From the NCBI GenBank assembly GCA_900538905.1, contig UPZS01000017.1, positions 1 through 40,095 on the forward strand: a stretch of 40,095 nt of DNA. The letters are read 5' to 3'. The notes beneath the pieces were generated by a model. The model saw only the letters and a program-made list of their open reading frames with translations. It did not search any database and was not told where the DNA came from. Positions 16,001-23,135 of the stretch are shown here, piece by piece. The DNA comes from an uncultured Sutterella sp. GTDB taxonomy: Bacteria; Pseudomonadota; Gammaproteobacteria; Burkholderiales; Burkholderiaceae_F. Both the position numbers and the translations under genes were made by a program. Within the stretch, counting starts at the first letter, position 1. Every line of letters starts with the position of its first letter.

Positions 16001-17530
16001 CTCAAGATTGACGAAACGGATACGCTGGGCGCCGCCCGCATTCGTTTGCGCTCGCTCTTTGCCGTGCACGGCGTGGAGGTTGCACCTCAATCCATTGAAG
16101 AGTTACCGGACTTCGTCGAACCGAAAGATCAGATCAGGGAGTCTCCGATCCGATTCTTCTCGCGCTTTTTTAAGCCGGCTCCCACCGAAGCCGAACGGAT
16201 TGCGTCTGCTCAGCAGCAAGGGCAGTCCCTCACTCCGCAGCAATTGCGCGAACGCACCCTCTACGTTCCGCAAATGGCTCCGGTGCATTTTCCGCTCTTG
16301 GTGCATGTGCTCAAGGACTTCGGTTACACGTTGAAACTTCTGCCGACCGTGTCCGACCACGCGGTCACGCTAGGATTACGCTACGTCAATAACGACGCCT
16401 GTTACCCGGCCATCGTTACGATCGGTCAGTTGCTCGAAGCTACTGAAGCTAAAGACTTTGTACCGGAAAAAAGTGCGATTCTCTTCAGCCAAACCTGCGG
16501 CCCTTGCCGCGCCACCAACTATCCGACACTGCTCGACTGGGCGTTGCGCGACAAAGGTTTCCCGAACCTTCCGGTACTGACACTTTCAGGGCGAGCCCTT
16601 ACCGGTCACGCTCACCTCAAGTTGGGGTTCAAAAGCCTCAAGCGTCTGTCCATGGCTGTTGTGCTCGGCGACGTCCTGCAGCGGCTGTACCTGCATGCTT
16701 TGGCCGGAGAAGTCGTCAAAGGCAGTGCCGATATCGCCCTTAAACTGGCCACACCTACCGCTGCCAAAGCAGCCGCAACCGGCAAGATCACCGAACTCGA
16801 CGCTGCTGTGCGCGAAGTTGTCAATATCTTTAATGCTGTTGAACTTGACGGTAAAACACGACCAAAAGTCGGCATCGTCGGCGAAATTCTTCTGCAGTAC
16901 CATCCAAAGGCCAATCTAGCGACGGCTGATCGTTTGCGCGAGGCTGGTGCCGAACCCGTGCTACCCGATCTGGCCACTTTCTTCCTGTATTGCCTTGCCG
17001 ATCCCATCTGGCAGAGTCAGCATGCCGAAGGCTCTAAACTGCGAGCTATCGTCAGCGCTTTCCTGCTGGGGTATCTGGAAAAGCTTCGCGCCGTAGCGCA
17101 AGCTGCTATGGGACAGGACAATCCTCTCGGCCATATGCCTCCGCTCGACGCTTACCTCAAACGCGTCGAAGGCATAATTTCCCCAGGACAACAGGCCGGT
17201 GAAGGGTGGCTTTTGGCTGCAGAAATGGCGGAGTTCCTGGCAACAGGTACAGACAATGTCGTGTGTCTGCAACCCTTCGGATGTCTTCCCAATCACATCA
17301 CCGGACGAGGAGTGATGTCGGCTCTTCGCTCCCGCTATCCCAAAGCCAATCTAATCGGCATCGACTTTGAAGGCGGTACAGCCGAAAGCAACGTCTCTAA
17401 CCGTCTAAAGCTCTTCATGACGCGTGCGCATCAGCTCAAGTCCTCTGGAAAACTCCACATCGTTCTACAGGACGCCCACACGAGCCTCACCAATCAGGAA
17501 GGCTTTACGCCTCAAAAACACACCGCCTAA
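13073..17530 (+). CDS. giant BadF/BadG/BcrA/BcrD-type ATPase activase fused to dehydratase-like domains
   Basis: Predicted 1485 residues. Two ASKHA ATPase modules of the 2-hydroxyacyl-CoA dehydratase activator type are seen: GIDLGSTTVKYV (about 15), a GGEDAK loop, NEACAGGTGAF (about 136) and SRCGVFAK (about 175); then GIDLGSTTAKGV (about 342), NEACSSGCGAF (about 462) and SRCTVFMNSK (about 501). Each module keeps both cysteines that in the family hold a [4Fe-4S] cluster at the dimer interface. A Cys-rich segment FRCRGCSNSC lies near 624, followed by a DUF2229/HgdB-like region with NDACYP (about 1107), CGPCRATNYP (about 1142) and LQPFGCLPNH (about 1400). Family members of about 1400 residues are known in anaerobes, with no settled substrate. 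No strong ribosome site precedes the ATG. It stands alone, without dehydratase subunits nearby. Confidence 0.9.
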   Translation: MTTDIPEGSSETFSLGIDLGSTTVKYVLLSPDGSVLAHAYQRHASAVTATLISLLQDLVRTFPHLNTRVRLTGSGALFLSERLGIGFVQEVIAAAQYLQNAVAEDGEGHPVDAAIELGGEDAKILYLTGSQELRMNEACAGGTGAFLDQMSAALGLPLDELNRLAGEASISHPIASRCGVFAKTDVVGLLNAGIPKSEIARSVFDAVAEQAVGGLSCGRPLRGRVALLGGPLSFLSELREAFARRLARNSVTLELFADAQYAVAHGAALENSPQGAQAEEHLWTLENLIEAVGREAVNLVDKRNGPKPLFDSEDERKAFLDRHAKACVPTIDLSKACGDLFLGIDLGSTTAKGVLITSDREICCTWYESNQGAPLQQLMPRVKKLAQSLPPGARIRSVLTTGYGADLAAAALGSSMTEVETLAHQKAASSFIPDATFVIDIGGQDMKCLKVENGLITSVALNEACSSGCGAFLESFSKQLGLTMPEFVQAALRSKHPVDLGSRCTVFMNSKVREAQRDGATSEDIAAGLCISVVRNALEKVLRISSPEELGDKVVVQGGTFLNDGVLRAFEKYTGLQVIRPQLAGLMGAYGSALLARERTNDQTPVWQPSDELFNTSDIIKREFRCRGCSNSCALTLHRFASGNKFVSGNRCEFGLKSLGSGKKKHTGFVDWKIKRLFSGEVLSSDAAPMGDIGIMRVLNTWEHYPYWHALFTELGFRVVLSDPTTAAIMAKGSDTVPSQSLCLPAKIAHGHALSLAEKGVRNIWFPCIPKEEKLIAEAEDSYACPVVGGYPEALRLALESTAPETRILTPFLSIEKFSTVAHALCEAFPQLKHKDVMRACEKASAALETYRRDIKEKALEIWNKPGFVVVLAGHPYHLDSYIHHGIPTLIESMGAHVLTEDAVSFIAQDLPDRAAKLDVVNQWAFHGRLYRAFEAVATRPDTELVQLVSFGCGIDAITSEQMKRIAHENKSLYTMLKIDETDTLGAARIRLRSLFAVHGVEVAPQSIEELPDFVEPKDQIRESPIRFFSRFFKPAPTEAERIASAQQQGQSLTPQQLRERTLYVPQMAPVHFPLLVHVLKDFGYTLKLLPTVSDHAVTLGLRYVNNDACYPAIVTIGQLLEATEAKDFVPEKSAILFSQTCGPCRATNYPTLLDWALRDKGFPNLPVLTLSGRALTGHAHLKLGFKSLKRLSMAVVLGDVLQRLYLHALAGEVVKGSADIALKLATPTAAKAAATGKITELDAAVREVVNIFNAVELDGKTRPKVGIVGEILLQYHPKANLATADRLREAGAEPVLPDLATFFLYCLADPIWQSQHAEGSKLRAIVSAFLLGYLEKLRAVAQAAMGQDNPLGHMPPLDAYLKRVEGIISPGQQAGEGWLLAAEMAEFLATGTDNVVCLQPFGCLPNHITGRGVMSALRSRYPKANLIGIDFEGGTAESNVSNRLKLFMTRAHQLKSSGKLHIVLQDAHTSLTNQEGFTPQKHTA

Positions 17531-18255
17531 CCCAGCCAAGAGAGAAAAGCGGCGTAGTCATCAAAGTAAAGCGCTGTACGAGCTCTGATCTCGTCTGCAT
17601 CCGGCACCGAGTTTTCCTCTCGGATGCCGATGCAGACAAGGCCCGCACGCGTAGCCGCTTCCACTCCGGAAAGCGAGTCCTCGACGGCAAAGATCTTCTC
17701 TCTCGGCAGTCCCAAATATTCCATCGCCCTGAAATAGCACTCCGGGTCCGGTTTGATGTTACGCACGTCTTCTGCGCACACAAAGTACTCGAATACTTCG
17801 TCGAGTTGAATCTCGTTGAGGATATTCTGATTTTGACGGCAATAGATTTCAATGTTGGCGCGACGCGTGGTCGTTGCCACCGCCATTCTTAGACCTAGAT
17901 TTTTGATACGCTTTAGCGTCGCTGCCGCCCCTTGGCGCAATCGAACATCCTCGCGCAGCATGCGACGCGAAATCTGGTAGCGTCGCGTGTGGATTTCTTC
18001 GGCCGAAAGCTCGCAGCCAATTTTCTTTCCCAGTTCTCCGCAATAACAGCGATACGGATTTTCTTCGTTTTTATAGCGCCTTAACGCCGCTTCTCGAAAC
18101 GCATGGCATTCGCGCGGATCGAGTCCCGGGGAACCGAGCTCTCCGGCCAGCACAACATCTACCCTATTCCACAAATCGATGGTATCGCCTAGAGTGCCGT
18201 CAAAATCAAAAATGACCGCGGACTTGCCGCGCAAAAAGTCTCGGGAAGAAATCAT
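17527..18255 (-). CDS. HAD-superfamily hydrolase (phosphatase or phosphomutase-like)
   Basis: Predicted 242 residues. The HAD motifs are present: FDFDGTLGDT (motif I, nucleophile Asp and acid Asp), ATTTRR (motif II region), KPDPECYF (motif III Lys) and VEDSLSGVEAA (motif IV acids). A helical cap lies between motifs I and II. This fits the beta-phosphoglucomutase/phosphoglycolate phosphatase branch, but the substrate cannot be read from sequence. Its 3' end overlaps the giant activase gene by 4 bases tail to tail, so no terminator separates them. It is divergent from the Fur-box gene. Confidence 0.85.
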   Translation of the reverse strand: MISSRDFLRGKSAVIFDFDGTLGDTIDLWNRVDVVLAGELGSPGLDPRECHAFREAALRRYKNEENPYRCYCGELGKKIGCELSAEEIHTRRYQISRRMLREDVRLRQGAAATLKRIKNLGLRMAVATTTRRANIEIYCRQNQNILNEIQLDEVFEYFVCAEDVRNIKPDPECYFRAMEYLGLPREKIFAVEDSLSGVEAATRAGLVCIGIREENSVPDADEIRARTALYFDDYAAFLSWLG

Positions 18256-18291
18256 ACCAACGGGAAACGAAGTATTTGAAAGACGGTCAGC

Positions 18292-18320
18292 ATTCTATGT
18301 GTACCTTCGATCCAACACAA
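18292..18320 (-). promoter_or_regulatory. possible sigma70 promoter of the HAD gene
   Basis: On the minus strand TTGTGT (18320-18315) and TAGAAT (18297-18292) are separated by 17 bases. It lies 37 bases upstream of the HAD start codon. The boxes are only partial matches to consensus. Confidence 0.4.
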
Positions 18321-18346
18321 TTCTCAAGCATTCGCAGGACAATTGT

Positions 18347-18365
18347 AATGAGATTGATTATCATT
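18347..18365. promoter_or_regulatory. Fur-box-like operator
   Basis: The minus-strand sequence AATGATAATCAATCTCATT matches 17 of 19 positions of the repeat-type Fur consensus (AATGATAATCATTATCATT). It overlaps a predicted -35 box (TTGATT, 18354-18359), where bound Fur-Fe(II) would block polymerase. Confidence 0.65.
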
Positions 18366-18383
18366 CTGTCTTGAATTTATATT
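18354..18383 (+). promoter_or_regulatory. predicted promoter of the metal-binding protein gene
   Basis: TTGATT (18354-18359) and TATATT (18378-18383) are 18 bases apart. The -35 lies inside the Fur-like box, and the start codon follows 21 bases after the -10. Confidence 0.5.
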
Positions 18384-18404
18384 CCCAAATCGAAGGAACT
18401 CAAC

Positions 18405-18674
18405 GTGATCAAAACCATTGTCGGAGTGGGAGGCATGTCCTGCCAAATGTGCGAAGCACATATCAATGAGGCCATTCGGAGTGCCGTTCCCGGCATCAAA
18501 ACCGTTCGCGCCAATCGTAAGACTCACCAAGCCGTCATCGTATCCGAAGGTGTCATCGACAAGGACACTATCCGGCAAGCCATTGTGTCGAGCGGTTACG
18601 ATTTTTTATCCTATGAGTACGGTCCGTATGAATCCGAAAGTTTTATCGTAAAAATCAAGGGACTTTTTTCTTAA
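18405..18674 (+). CDS. small heavy-metal-associated (HMA) domain protein
   Basis: Predicted 89 residues, a stand-alone HMA (ferredoxin-like) fold. GMSCQMCEAHI holds the metal-binding CxxC near residues 13-16, followed by VRANRKTHQAVIVSEG (beta strands) and TIRQAIVSSGYDF (helix). Such proteins carry Cu(I) (CopZ), Zn or other soft metals. About 20 residues follow the fold, ending in a KIKGLFS tail. It starts with GTG at 18405, with AAGGA 7 bases upstream. No ATPase or copper regulator is adjacent. The Fur-like box in its promoter suggests iron-linked control rather than copper control. Confidence 0.85.
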   Translation: MIKTIVGVGGMSCQMCEAHINEAIRSAVPGIKTVRANRKTHQAVIVSEGVIDKDTIRQAIVSSGYDFLSYEYGPYESESFIVKIKGLFS

Positions 18675-18702
18675 GTCAAAATCAAGTTAATAGGTTGTTT
18701 AT

Positions 18703-18727
18703 AGATCTTTATGTCTAGCAAAGATCT
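18703..18727 (+). terminator. hairpin after the HMA gene
   Basis: AGATCTTT (18703-18710) pairs with AAAGATCT (18720-18727) across a 9-base loop, followed by TTAAAAT. The stem is A/T-rich and the T-run poor, so it is only a possible terminator. Confidence 0.35.
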
Positions 18728-18797
18728 TTAAAATCAATACGTCTTACTTTCTTCTTTTGTGGGTAATAAAAAACGGCCGCGGGAAAAGTCAACTCAT

Positions 18798-18823
18798 ATA
18801 AAGTTTCACATATGAAACTTTAT
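18798..18823. repeat. 11-bp perfect inverted repeat downstream of ppk2
   Basis: ATAAAGTTTCA (18798-18808) and TGAAACTTTAT (18813-18823) pair exactly around a 4-base loop. It lies 41 bases past the ppk2 stop on its 3' side. No T-run follows directly; a T-run on the minus strand comes only near 18770. It could stabilise the mRNA end or be an operator. Confidence 0.55.
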
Positions 18824-18864
18824 AAAGCTTACCTTCCGGCAGCCGTTGCTCATCAGGCGAGCTG

Positions 18865-20004
18865 TCAGATAGCTGGGCCCATACGATATCCACGCAGGTA
18901 TTCCGGTACCGACTTCACGATCAACCCGTCCACCGGTCCGATCTGTTCTTCGTCTTTTTCGGCGTATTCAATGCTGTGCAAGAAAACTCGAATCGCATTC
19001 AGGCGAGCTCGACGTTTATCGTCACTGCGAATAATCGTCCAAGGCGCCACGGGCGACTCAGTCTTGCGAAACATCTCTTCGATAGCAGCCGTGTAATCGT
19101 CCCAGCGATCGAGTGATGCAATATCCACCGGAGAAAGCTTCCAACGGCGAACCGGGTCCACACGGCGCTGCTTAAAGCGGCGCTTTTGCTCATCGCGACT
19201 CACGTCAAGCCAGAACTTCGTAAGATGAATTCCGTGCTCGACAAGGCTTCGCTCAAACGCCGGAACTTCGTTCAAAAAAAGCTGGGTCTGTTCGGGACGA
19301 CAGAATCCCATCACCGGTTCCACAACGGCGCGGTTGTACCAAGAGCGGTCGAAAAAGACCACTTCACCGGGGCTTGGCAACTGCGCAACATAGCGTTGGA
19401 AATACCACTGCCCCGCCTGGGCTTCCGTGGGTTTGGGCAAAGCGACCACGCGTGCGCCGCGAGGATTGATGTTCTGTGTAAAGCGGGAAATCGTACTTCC
19501 CTTACCGGCAGCATCGCGGCCTTCAAAAATCACGGCGATCTTGAGGCCCGCATCCTTGACGTAGCGCTGCATCTTCAGCAATTCAACCTGCAGTGCATAG
19601 AGCTCTTCTTTGTAGAGCGCGTCGTCGTAGTTGTGAAGATATGGAAAGACGCCCTTACTGATGTCGGGCGAAAGCTCATCCATGTTCTTGGTATGGCGCG
19701 TTTTCATTTCGCCGTACTTTGCGAAAATGTCGGTCAATAGGCCGGCCAACATATAGTCACGCGACTTCGGCTGCATATTCTCGAAAACAAGTTGCGCCAT
19801 CTCTTCGGCCGTAAGCTCGGTCTTCATCGCGCGCACTTGGCGCAGAATTTCCTTGATGACGCCCTCAACATTTTCTTTTGGATCTATGAGCGCGACATCG
19901 CGAAACACCTTCTCCAATGTGTCGTTAAGGGTCGAAACCGTTTTATTTTCTTTGATGTTTTTGCCGCCTTCGGCTTGATCCTTTTTCTTATCCTTATCGC
20001 CCAT
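18865..20004 (-). CDS. ppk2: polyphosphate kinase 2 (PPK2 family)
   Basis: Predicted 379 residues. PPK2 enzymes move phosphate between polyphosphate and nucleotides, usually making GTP/ATP from NDP plus polyP. Motifs: Walker A FEGRDAAGKGSTISRF, Walker B VVFFDRSWYNRAVVEP, the lid segment RRFKQRRVDPVRRWKLSP, and the C-terminal YAAI-like DDYTAAIEEM helix. About 140 residues, charged at the start, precede the kinase core, as in the class I members. The start at 20004 is chosen for the strong GGAGGGG just upstream; an extra 12 residues from 20040 are rejected. Whether ADP or GDP is preferred cannot be told. Confidence 0.93.
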   Translation of the reverse strand: MGDKDKKKDQAEGGKNIKENKTVSTLNDTLEKVFRDVALIDPKENVEGVIKEILRQVRAMKTELTAEEMAQLVFENMQPKSRDYMLAGLLTDIFAKYGEMKTRHTKNMDELSPDISKGVFPYLHNYDDALYKEELYALQVELLKMQRYVKDAGLKIAVIFEGRDAAGKGSTISRFTQNINPRGARVVALPKPTEAQAGQWYFQRYVAQLPSPGEVVFFDRSWYNRAVVEPVMGFCRPEQTQLFLNEVPAFERSLVEHGIHLTKFWLDVSRDEQKRRFKQRRVDPVRRWKLSPVDIASLDRWDDYTAAIEEMFRKTESPVAPWTIIRSDDKRRARLNAIRVFLHSIEYAEKDEEQIGPVDGLIVKSVPEYLRGYRMGPAI

Positions 20005-20188
20005 GAGTCCCCTCCGGTTGAATTTTTTGATGCGAGGCATCTTTTATACTGTTTTCATGGCACATTTGTTAATCACAACACCAAACAGTGGGGATGTCAA
20101 TGATTCGATCGGCTGATTTTGTGGGAATCGACGATATTTGCAGACGAACTTTTGCAACGCAAAATTTTCTTCTGGGCCGGATATTTGC

Positions 20189-20194
20189 TAATAT
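20189..20194 (+). promoter_or_regulatory. -10 box of the tRNA-Ser promoter
   Basis: TAATAT is preceded by TTTCTT at a 17-base spacing (20166-20171, weak -35). It lies 18 bases before the mature tRNA 5' end, a normal distance for a tRNA promoter. Confidence 0.4.
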
Positions 20195-20211
20195 CACCAC
20201 TCTCTCAAAAC

Positions 20212-20301
20212 GGAAGTGTGGCAGAGTGGTTGAATGCACCGGTCTTGAAAACCGGCGACGGTTAACCCCGTTCGTGAGTTCGAATCTCACCGCTTCCGCC
20301 A
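20212..20301 (+). tRNA. serT: tRNA-Ser(TGA)
   Basis: 90 bases with encoded CCA. The acceptor stem GGAAGTG/CGCTTCC pairs fully, with discriminator G at 20298 as in serine tRNAs. The anticodon stem CCGGT/ACCGG holds the loop CTTGAAA, with anticodon TGA at 20246-20248, which reads UCA and other UCN codons. The long class II variable arm (GACGGTTAACCCCGTTC) is present, and GTTCGAATC is the T loop. Confidence 0.97.
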
Positions 20302-20311
20302 AAGACTTCAG

Positions 20312-20340
20312 CCGCAGGTTTTCCCTGCGGTTTTTGTTTT
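20312..20340 (+). terminator. intrinsic terminator after tRNA-Ser
   Basis: CCGCAGG (20312-20318) pairs with CCTGCGG (20324-20330), followed by TTTTTGTTTT. Confidence 0.88.
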
Positions 20341-20346
20341 TCTGTG

Positions 20347-20378
20347 AAAAAAAGACCGCCGACATTTCTGCCGACGGC
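20347..20378 (-). terminator. intrinsic terminator of the argD/microprotein transcript
   Basis: On the minus strand GCCGTCGGC (20378-20370) pairs with GTCGGCGGT (20363-20355) using a few G-T pairs, then CTTTTTTT. It ends the long minus-strand gene run. Confidence 0.8.
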
Positions 20379-20408
20379 CAATCTCTCACCCGAAGGAATT
20401 TTCTTCGT

Positions 20409-20525
20409 TCAGCTGAAGTATTCGTGCTGCGTGAGAATAATGTTGTAGAGGAAGTAAATCAGTACGGCTGCACCTGCAACACGCACGACGATTTCCAGGA
20501 TCTTTTTGAACTTTTCATTATCCAT
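20409..20525 (-). CDS. 38-residue membrane microprotein downstream of argD
   Basis: A short open frame on the minus strand that begins ATG-GAT-AAT (MDNEKFKKILEIVV) and ends QHEYFS. It has a charged N-terminus (DNEKFKK) followed by about 23 hydrophobic residues (ILEIVVRVAG to FLYNIIL) with one Arg, then a short polar tail: a single-pass membrane protein layout. GAGAG lies about 8 bases upstream. It starts only 12 bases after the argD stop and is followed by a terminator, so it is the last gene of that transcript. No family is recognised. The reading frame, ribosome site and position support it as real; function is unknown. Confidence 0.65.
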   Translation of the reverse strand: MDNEKFKKILEIVVRVAGAAVLIYFLYNIILTQHEYFS

Positions 20526-20537
20526 CGCTGTCTCTCA

Positions 20538-21725
20538 TTACTTGGTAGTGGCGGCAGTAAATTCCTTTACGACTGCAGTGACGCGCTTAATGAGTTCGTC
20601 AGCTTCGCGTCGTGCGATATTCAACGCAGGCACGATGCGGATGACGTTTCCTGCGGTTACCGAGAAAAGTACACGATGCTTCAAGCCGATGGCCAAACAC
20701 TGATGTGCCGGACGATCGAGGGCAATACCGATCATCAGACCGCGGCCGCGCACTTCTACAAAGCCAGGCACACCTTTGAGAGCCTTACGGAAGCCTTCCT
20801 GCAGGTACTGTCCCATCTTTTCGGCATTGCTCACCAACTGTTCGTCTTCGATGATCTGCAACACCGTCGTTGCAGCGCGCATCGCAAGCGGATTGCCGCC
20901 GAAAGTCGAGCCGTGATTGCCAGGTGCAAACACGCCGTAAGCCTTTTCGCCGCATACGAGAGCGCCCACAGGAACGCCGCCGCCCAGAGCCTTGGCTAGC
21001 GTCATCACGTCAGGAACAATACCGGAATGTTGGTAGGCAAACCACTTGCCCGTGCGACCGATACCGCTTTGCACTTCGTCAAGAATCATCAGCCAGTCAT
21101 GGCGATTGCAAAGCTCGCGAATGGCTCGCATCGTTTCATCCGGGATCGGAATGATGCCTCCCTCGCCCTGCACCGGCTCAAACATGACCGCGCAGATCCC
21201 AGGAGTCGTTGACGCCAGCTTTTCAATCAGCTCAACGTCACCGGCAGGTACTCGTATGAAGTCCGGCAAATATGGCGCAAAATCTCGGCGCACGTTGGGA
21301 TTGCCCGTCGCTGAAAGTGTCGCGATCGATCGGCCGTGAAAAGCGTGATCAAAGACGATGATCTTGGGTTCGTTGAATCCCTTGAGGTGACCATACTTCC
21401 GGGCAAGCTTGATGGCGGCCTCGTTGGCTTCGAGACCGGAATTGCAGAAAAAGCAACCGCGCAGTCCGCTTTTTTCGCAAAGTTTGGCCGCCACTTCTTC
21501 CTGCAGATCAATACGGAAGTAATTCGAGACATGAATCAGCTCGGACACCTGCTTTTGAAGCGCCGACACCAATCGAGGATGGTTATGCCCGACAGCATTG
21601 ACGGCGATACCCGCAAAGCCGTCAAGATAGACATTGCCTTGCGTATCGGTGAGCCAAACGCCTTCCCCCTTCTGAAAACACACGGGAAGCGGCGAGAAAA
21701 TCGGCAACAGGTGCGACTTCGACAT
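20538..21725 (-). CDS. argD: acetylornithine / succinyldiaminopimelate aminotransferase
   Basis: Predicted 395 residues of class III PLP aminotransferases. It makes N-acetylornithine from N-acetylglutamate semialdehyde in arginine synthesis and, in many bacteria, also serves lysine synthesis. Motifs: GFAGIAVNAVGHNHP near the N-terminus, FFCNSGLEANEAAIKLAR (PLP phosphate binding), DEVQSGIGRTGK, and TLAKALGGG with the PLP Lys near residue 249. Length is typical. It is separated from panD by 81 bases. Close paralogues act on ornithine or succinylornithine, but no other arg or ast gene is nearby to decide. Confidence 0.92.
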   Translation of the reverse strand: MSKSHLLPIFSPLPVCFQKGEGVWLTDTQGNVYLDGFAGIAVNAVGHNHPRLVSALQKQVSELIHVSNYFRIDLQEEVAAKLCEKSGLRGCFFCNSGLEANEAAIKLARKYGHLKGFNEPKIIVFDHAFHGRSIATLSATGNPNVRRDFAPYLPDFIRVPAGDVELIEKLASTTPGICAVMFEPVQGEGGIIPIPDETMRAIRELCNRHDWLMILDEVQSGIGRTGKWFAYQHSGIVPDVMTLAKALGGGVPVGALVCGEKAYGVFAPGNHGSTFGGNPLAMRAATTVLQIIEDEQLVSNAEKMGQYLQEGFRKALKGVPGFVEVRGRGLMIGIALDRPAHQCLAIGLKHRVLFSVTAGNVIRIVPALNIARREADELIKRVTAVVKEFTAATTK

Positions 21726-21806
21726 TTTGACTGAGCCCTCTGAGTGAGAAGTGCTTTATACGATTGACTTGTTGCAGCCTACCGATCGACTGCAAGGTGC
21801 TCCATT

Positions 21807-22211
21807 TTAGGCGGGATTACCGGTTTGGTTTTCCAGATATCCGTGTTTTTCATAATGAGCGAGCCGAACCAACTTATTTTCCTCATCGACAAAAAGTACG
21901 GTCGGCTTATGTCCGCGAGCCTCTTCAGGCGTCATCGTGCAGTAACTCATGATGATCACTTTGTCACCCGTGCACGCACAACGAGCGGCTGCGCCGTTGA
22001 GACAGATGACGCCGCTGCCGGCAGCGCCGGCGATAGTGTACGTTGCAAAGCGCTCGCCGTTGTTGATGTTGACAATATCTACCTTTTCATACTCACGAAT
22101 GCCGCTCGCCTCCAGAAGGTCACTGTCAATGGTGATCGAGCCGACATAGTTGAGTTCGGCCTGAGTGACGGTGGCGCGATGAATCTTCGCCTTAAGCATT
22201 TCGATTTGCAT
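21807..22211 (-). CDS. panD: aspartate 1-decarboxylase proenzyme
   Basis: Predicted 134 residues. PanD makes beta-alanine from aspartate for pantothenate. The pro-enzyme is cut between Gly24 and Ser25 in YVGSITID to form the pyruvoyl group; counting from the ATG at 22211 gives the same numbering as E. coli PanD, which supports this start. [19 protein letters not shown] is the conserved core. It starts 4 bases after the panC stop. The C-terminal tail (about 15 residues) is slightly longer than in E. coli. Confidence 0.96.
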   Translation of the reverse strand: MQIEMLKAKIHRATVTQAELNYVGSITIDSDLLEASGIREYEKVDIVNINNGERFATYTIAGAAGSGVICLNGAAARCACTGDKVIIMSYCTMTPEEARGHKPTVLFVDEENKLVRLAHYEKHGYLENQTGNPA

Positions 22212-22215
22212 GACT

Positions 22216-23070
22216 TTATTCTGCAGTCCAGTAGAAGTTGTCGATCAAACGCGTCTTACCGATATAAACAGCAATGGCAAAAAGCACGTTGCCCGAGACT
22301 TTATGTACGGGTTCGATGGTGTCGGCGTCCACCGCTTGCACATAATCGATACGCGCCAAAGGTTCACTCTTGAGAACCTCCTCAATGCGAGCAAGCACCC
22401 GACCGGTATCTGTGGTTCCGGCTTCGAGTAGCTTGCGGCCTTCTGCCAGCGAGCGGGATAAGACCAACGCGGCCTGACGCTCTTGAGCATTCAGATACGT
22501 ATTGCGACTGGACTTGGCCAAACCGTCAGATTCTCGAACAATTGGACAGCCGACAACCTGCACCGGCATATTAAGGTCCGAAACCATCTGCCGAATGACA
22601 GCCAGCTGTTGCGCGTCCTTTTGTCCGAAGTAGGCTCGGTCTGGTTGGGCAATATTCATCAGCTTACAAACCACTGTCGCCACACCACGGAAGTGAATCG
22701 GACGGCTGCGCCCGCAAAGCTCCTTGGTAAGTCCTTCAACTGTGACCCACGTGCGCGTTCCTTGACCGTACATATCCGCAGGTTGAGGAGCAAAGACCAG
22801 ATTTCCGCCGCACTCTTTGATTAGTAACGTGTCGTGCTCAAGATCGCGCGGGTACGACTCCAGGTCTTCATTGGGTCCAAACTGCGTGGGATTAACAAAC
22901 ACAGAAACCACCACTCGATCGCACTCGGCGGCCGCTCGGCGAATCAAGCTTGCATGTCCTTCGTGCAGATAGCCCATCGTCGGCACCAGGCCGACCGTCA
23001 ATCCCTGCCTCTTCCAAGCGAGTACCTGCGCCTGCACCTGAGCAGGATTGGACAAAATCATGAGTTCCAT
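22216..23070 (-). CDS. panC: pantothenate synthetase
   Basis: Predicted 284 residues. PanC joins pantoate and beta-alanine with ATP. Motifs: [15 protein letters not shown] (HIGH-like ATP site), [33 protein letters not shown] and [11 protein letters not shown] (KMSKS-like). It forms panBCD with its neighbours: 65 bases after panB and 4 before panD. Confidence 0.97.
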   Translation of the reverse strand: MELMILSNPAQVQAQVLAWKRQGLTVGLVPTMGYLHEGHASLIRRAAAECDRVVVSVFVNPTQFGPNEDLESYPRDLEHDTLLIKECGGNLVFAPQPADMYGQGTRTWVTVEGLTKELCGRSRPIHFRGVATVVCKLMNIAQPDRAYFGQKDAQQLAVIRQMVSDLNMPVQVVGCPIVRESDGLAKSSRNTYLNAQERQAALVLSRSLAEGRKLLEAGTTDTGRVLARIEEVLKSEPLARIDYVQAVDADTIEPVHKVSGNVLFAIAVYIGKTRLIDNFYWTAE

Positions 23071-23135
23071 TTTTTCGATCCGGTAAAGCGGATTTAAAAC
23101 TTTTTAACAACAATTAGAATCAGAAGACGTCATCA

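Noticed and set aside
13073..17530. Possible in-frame fusion caused by assembly of two activase genes
   Set aside because: Two activase modules in one chain followed by DUF2229/HgdB-like domains is a known family layout, and the linker is of normal length with no stop or frame change.
20088..20999. 303-codon open frame on + across tRNA-Ser and argD
   Set aside because: It runs through the tRNA and its terminator and opposite argD, and has no protein-like pattern.
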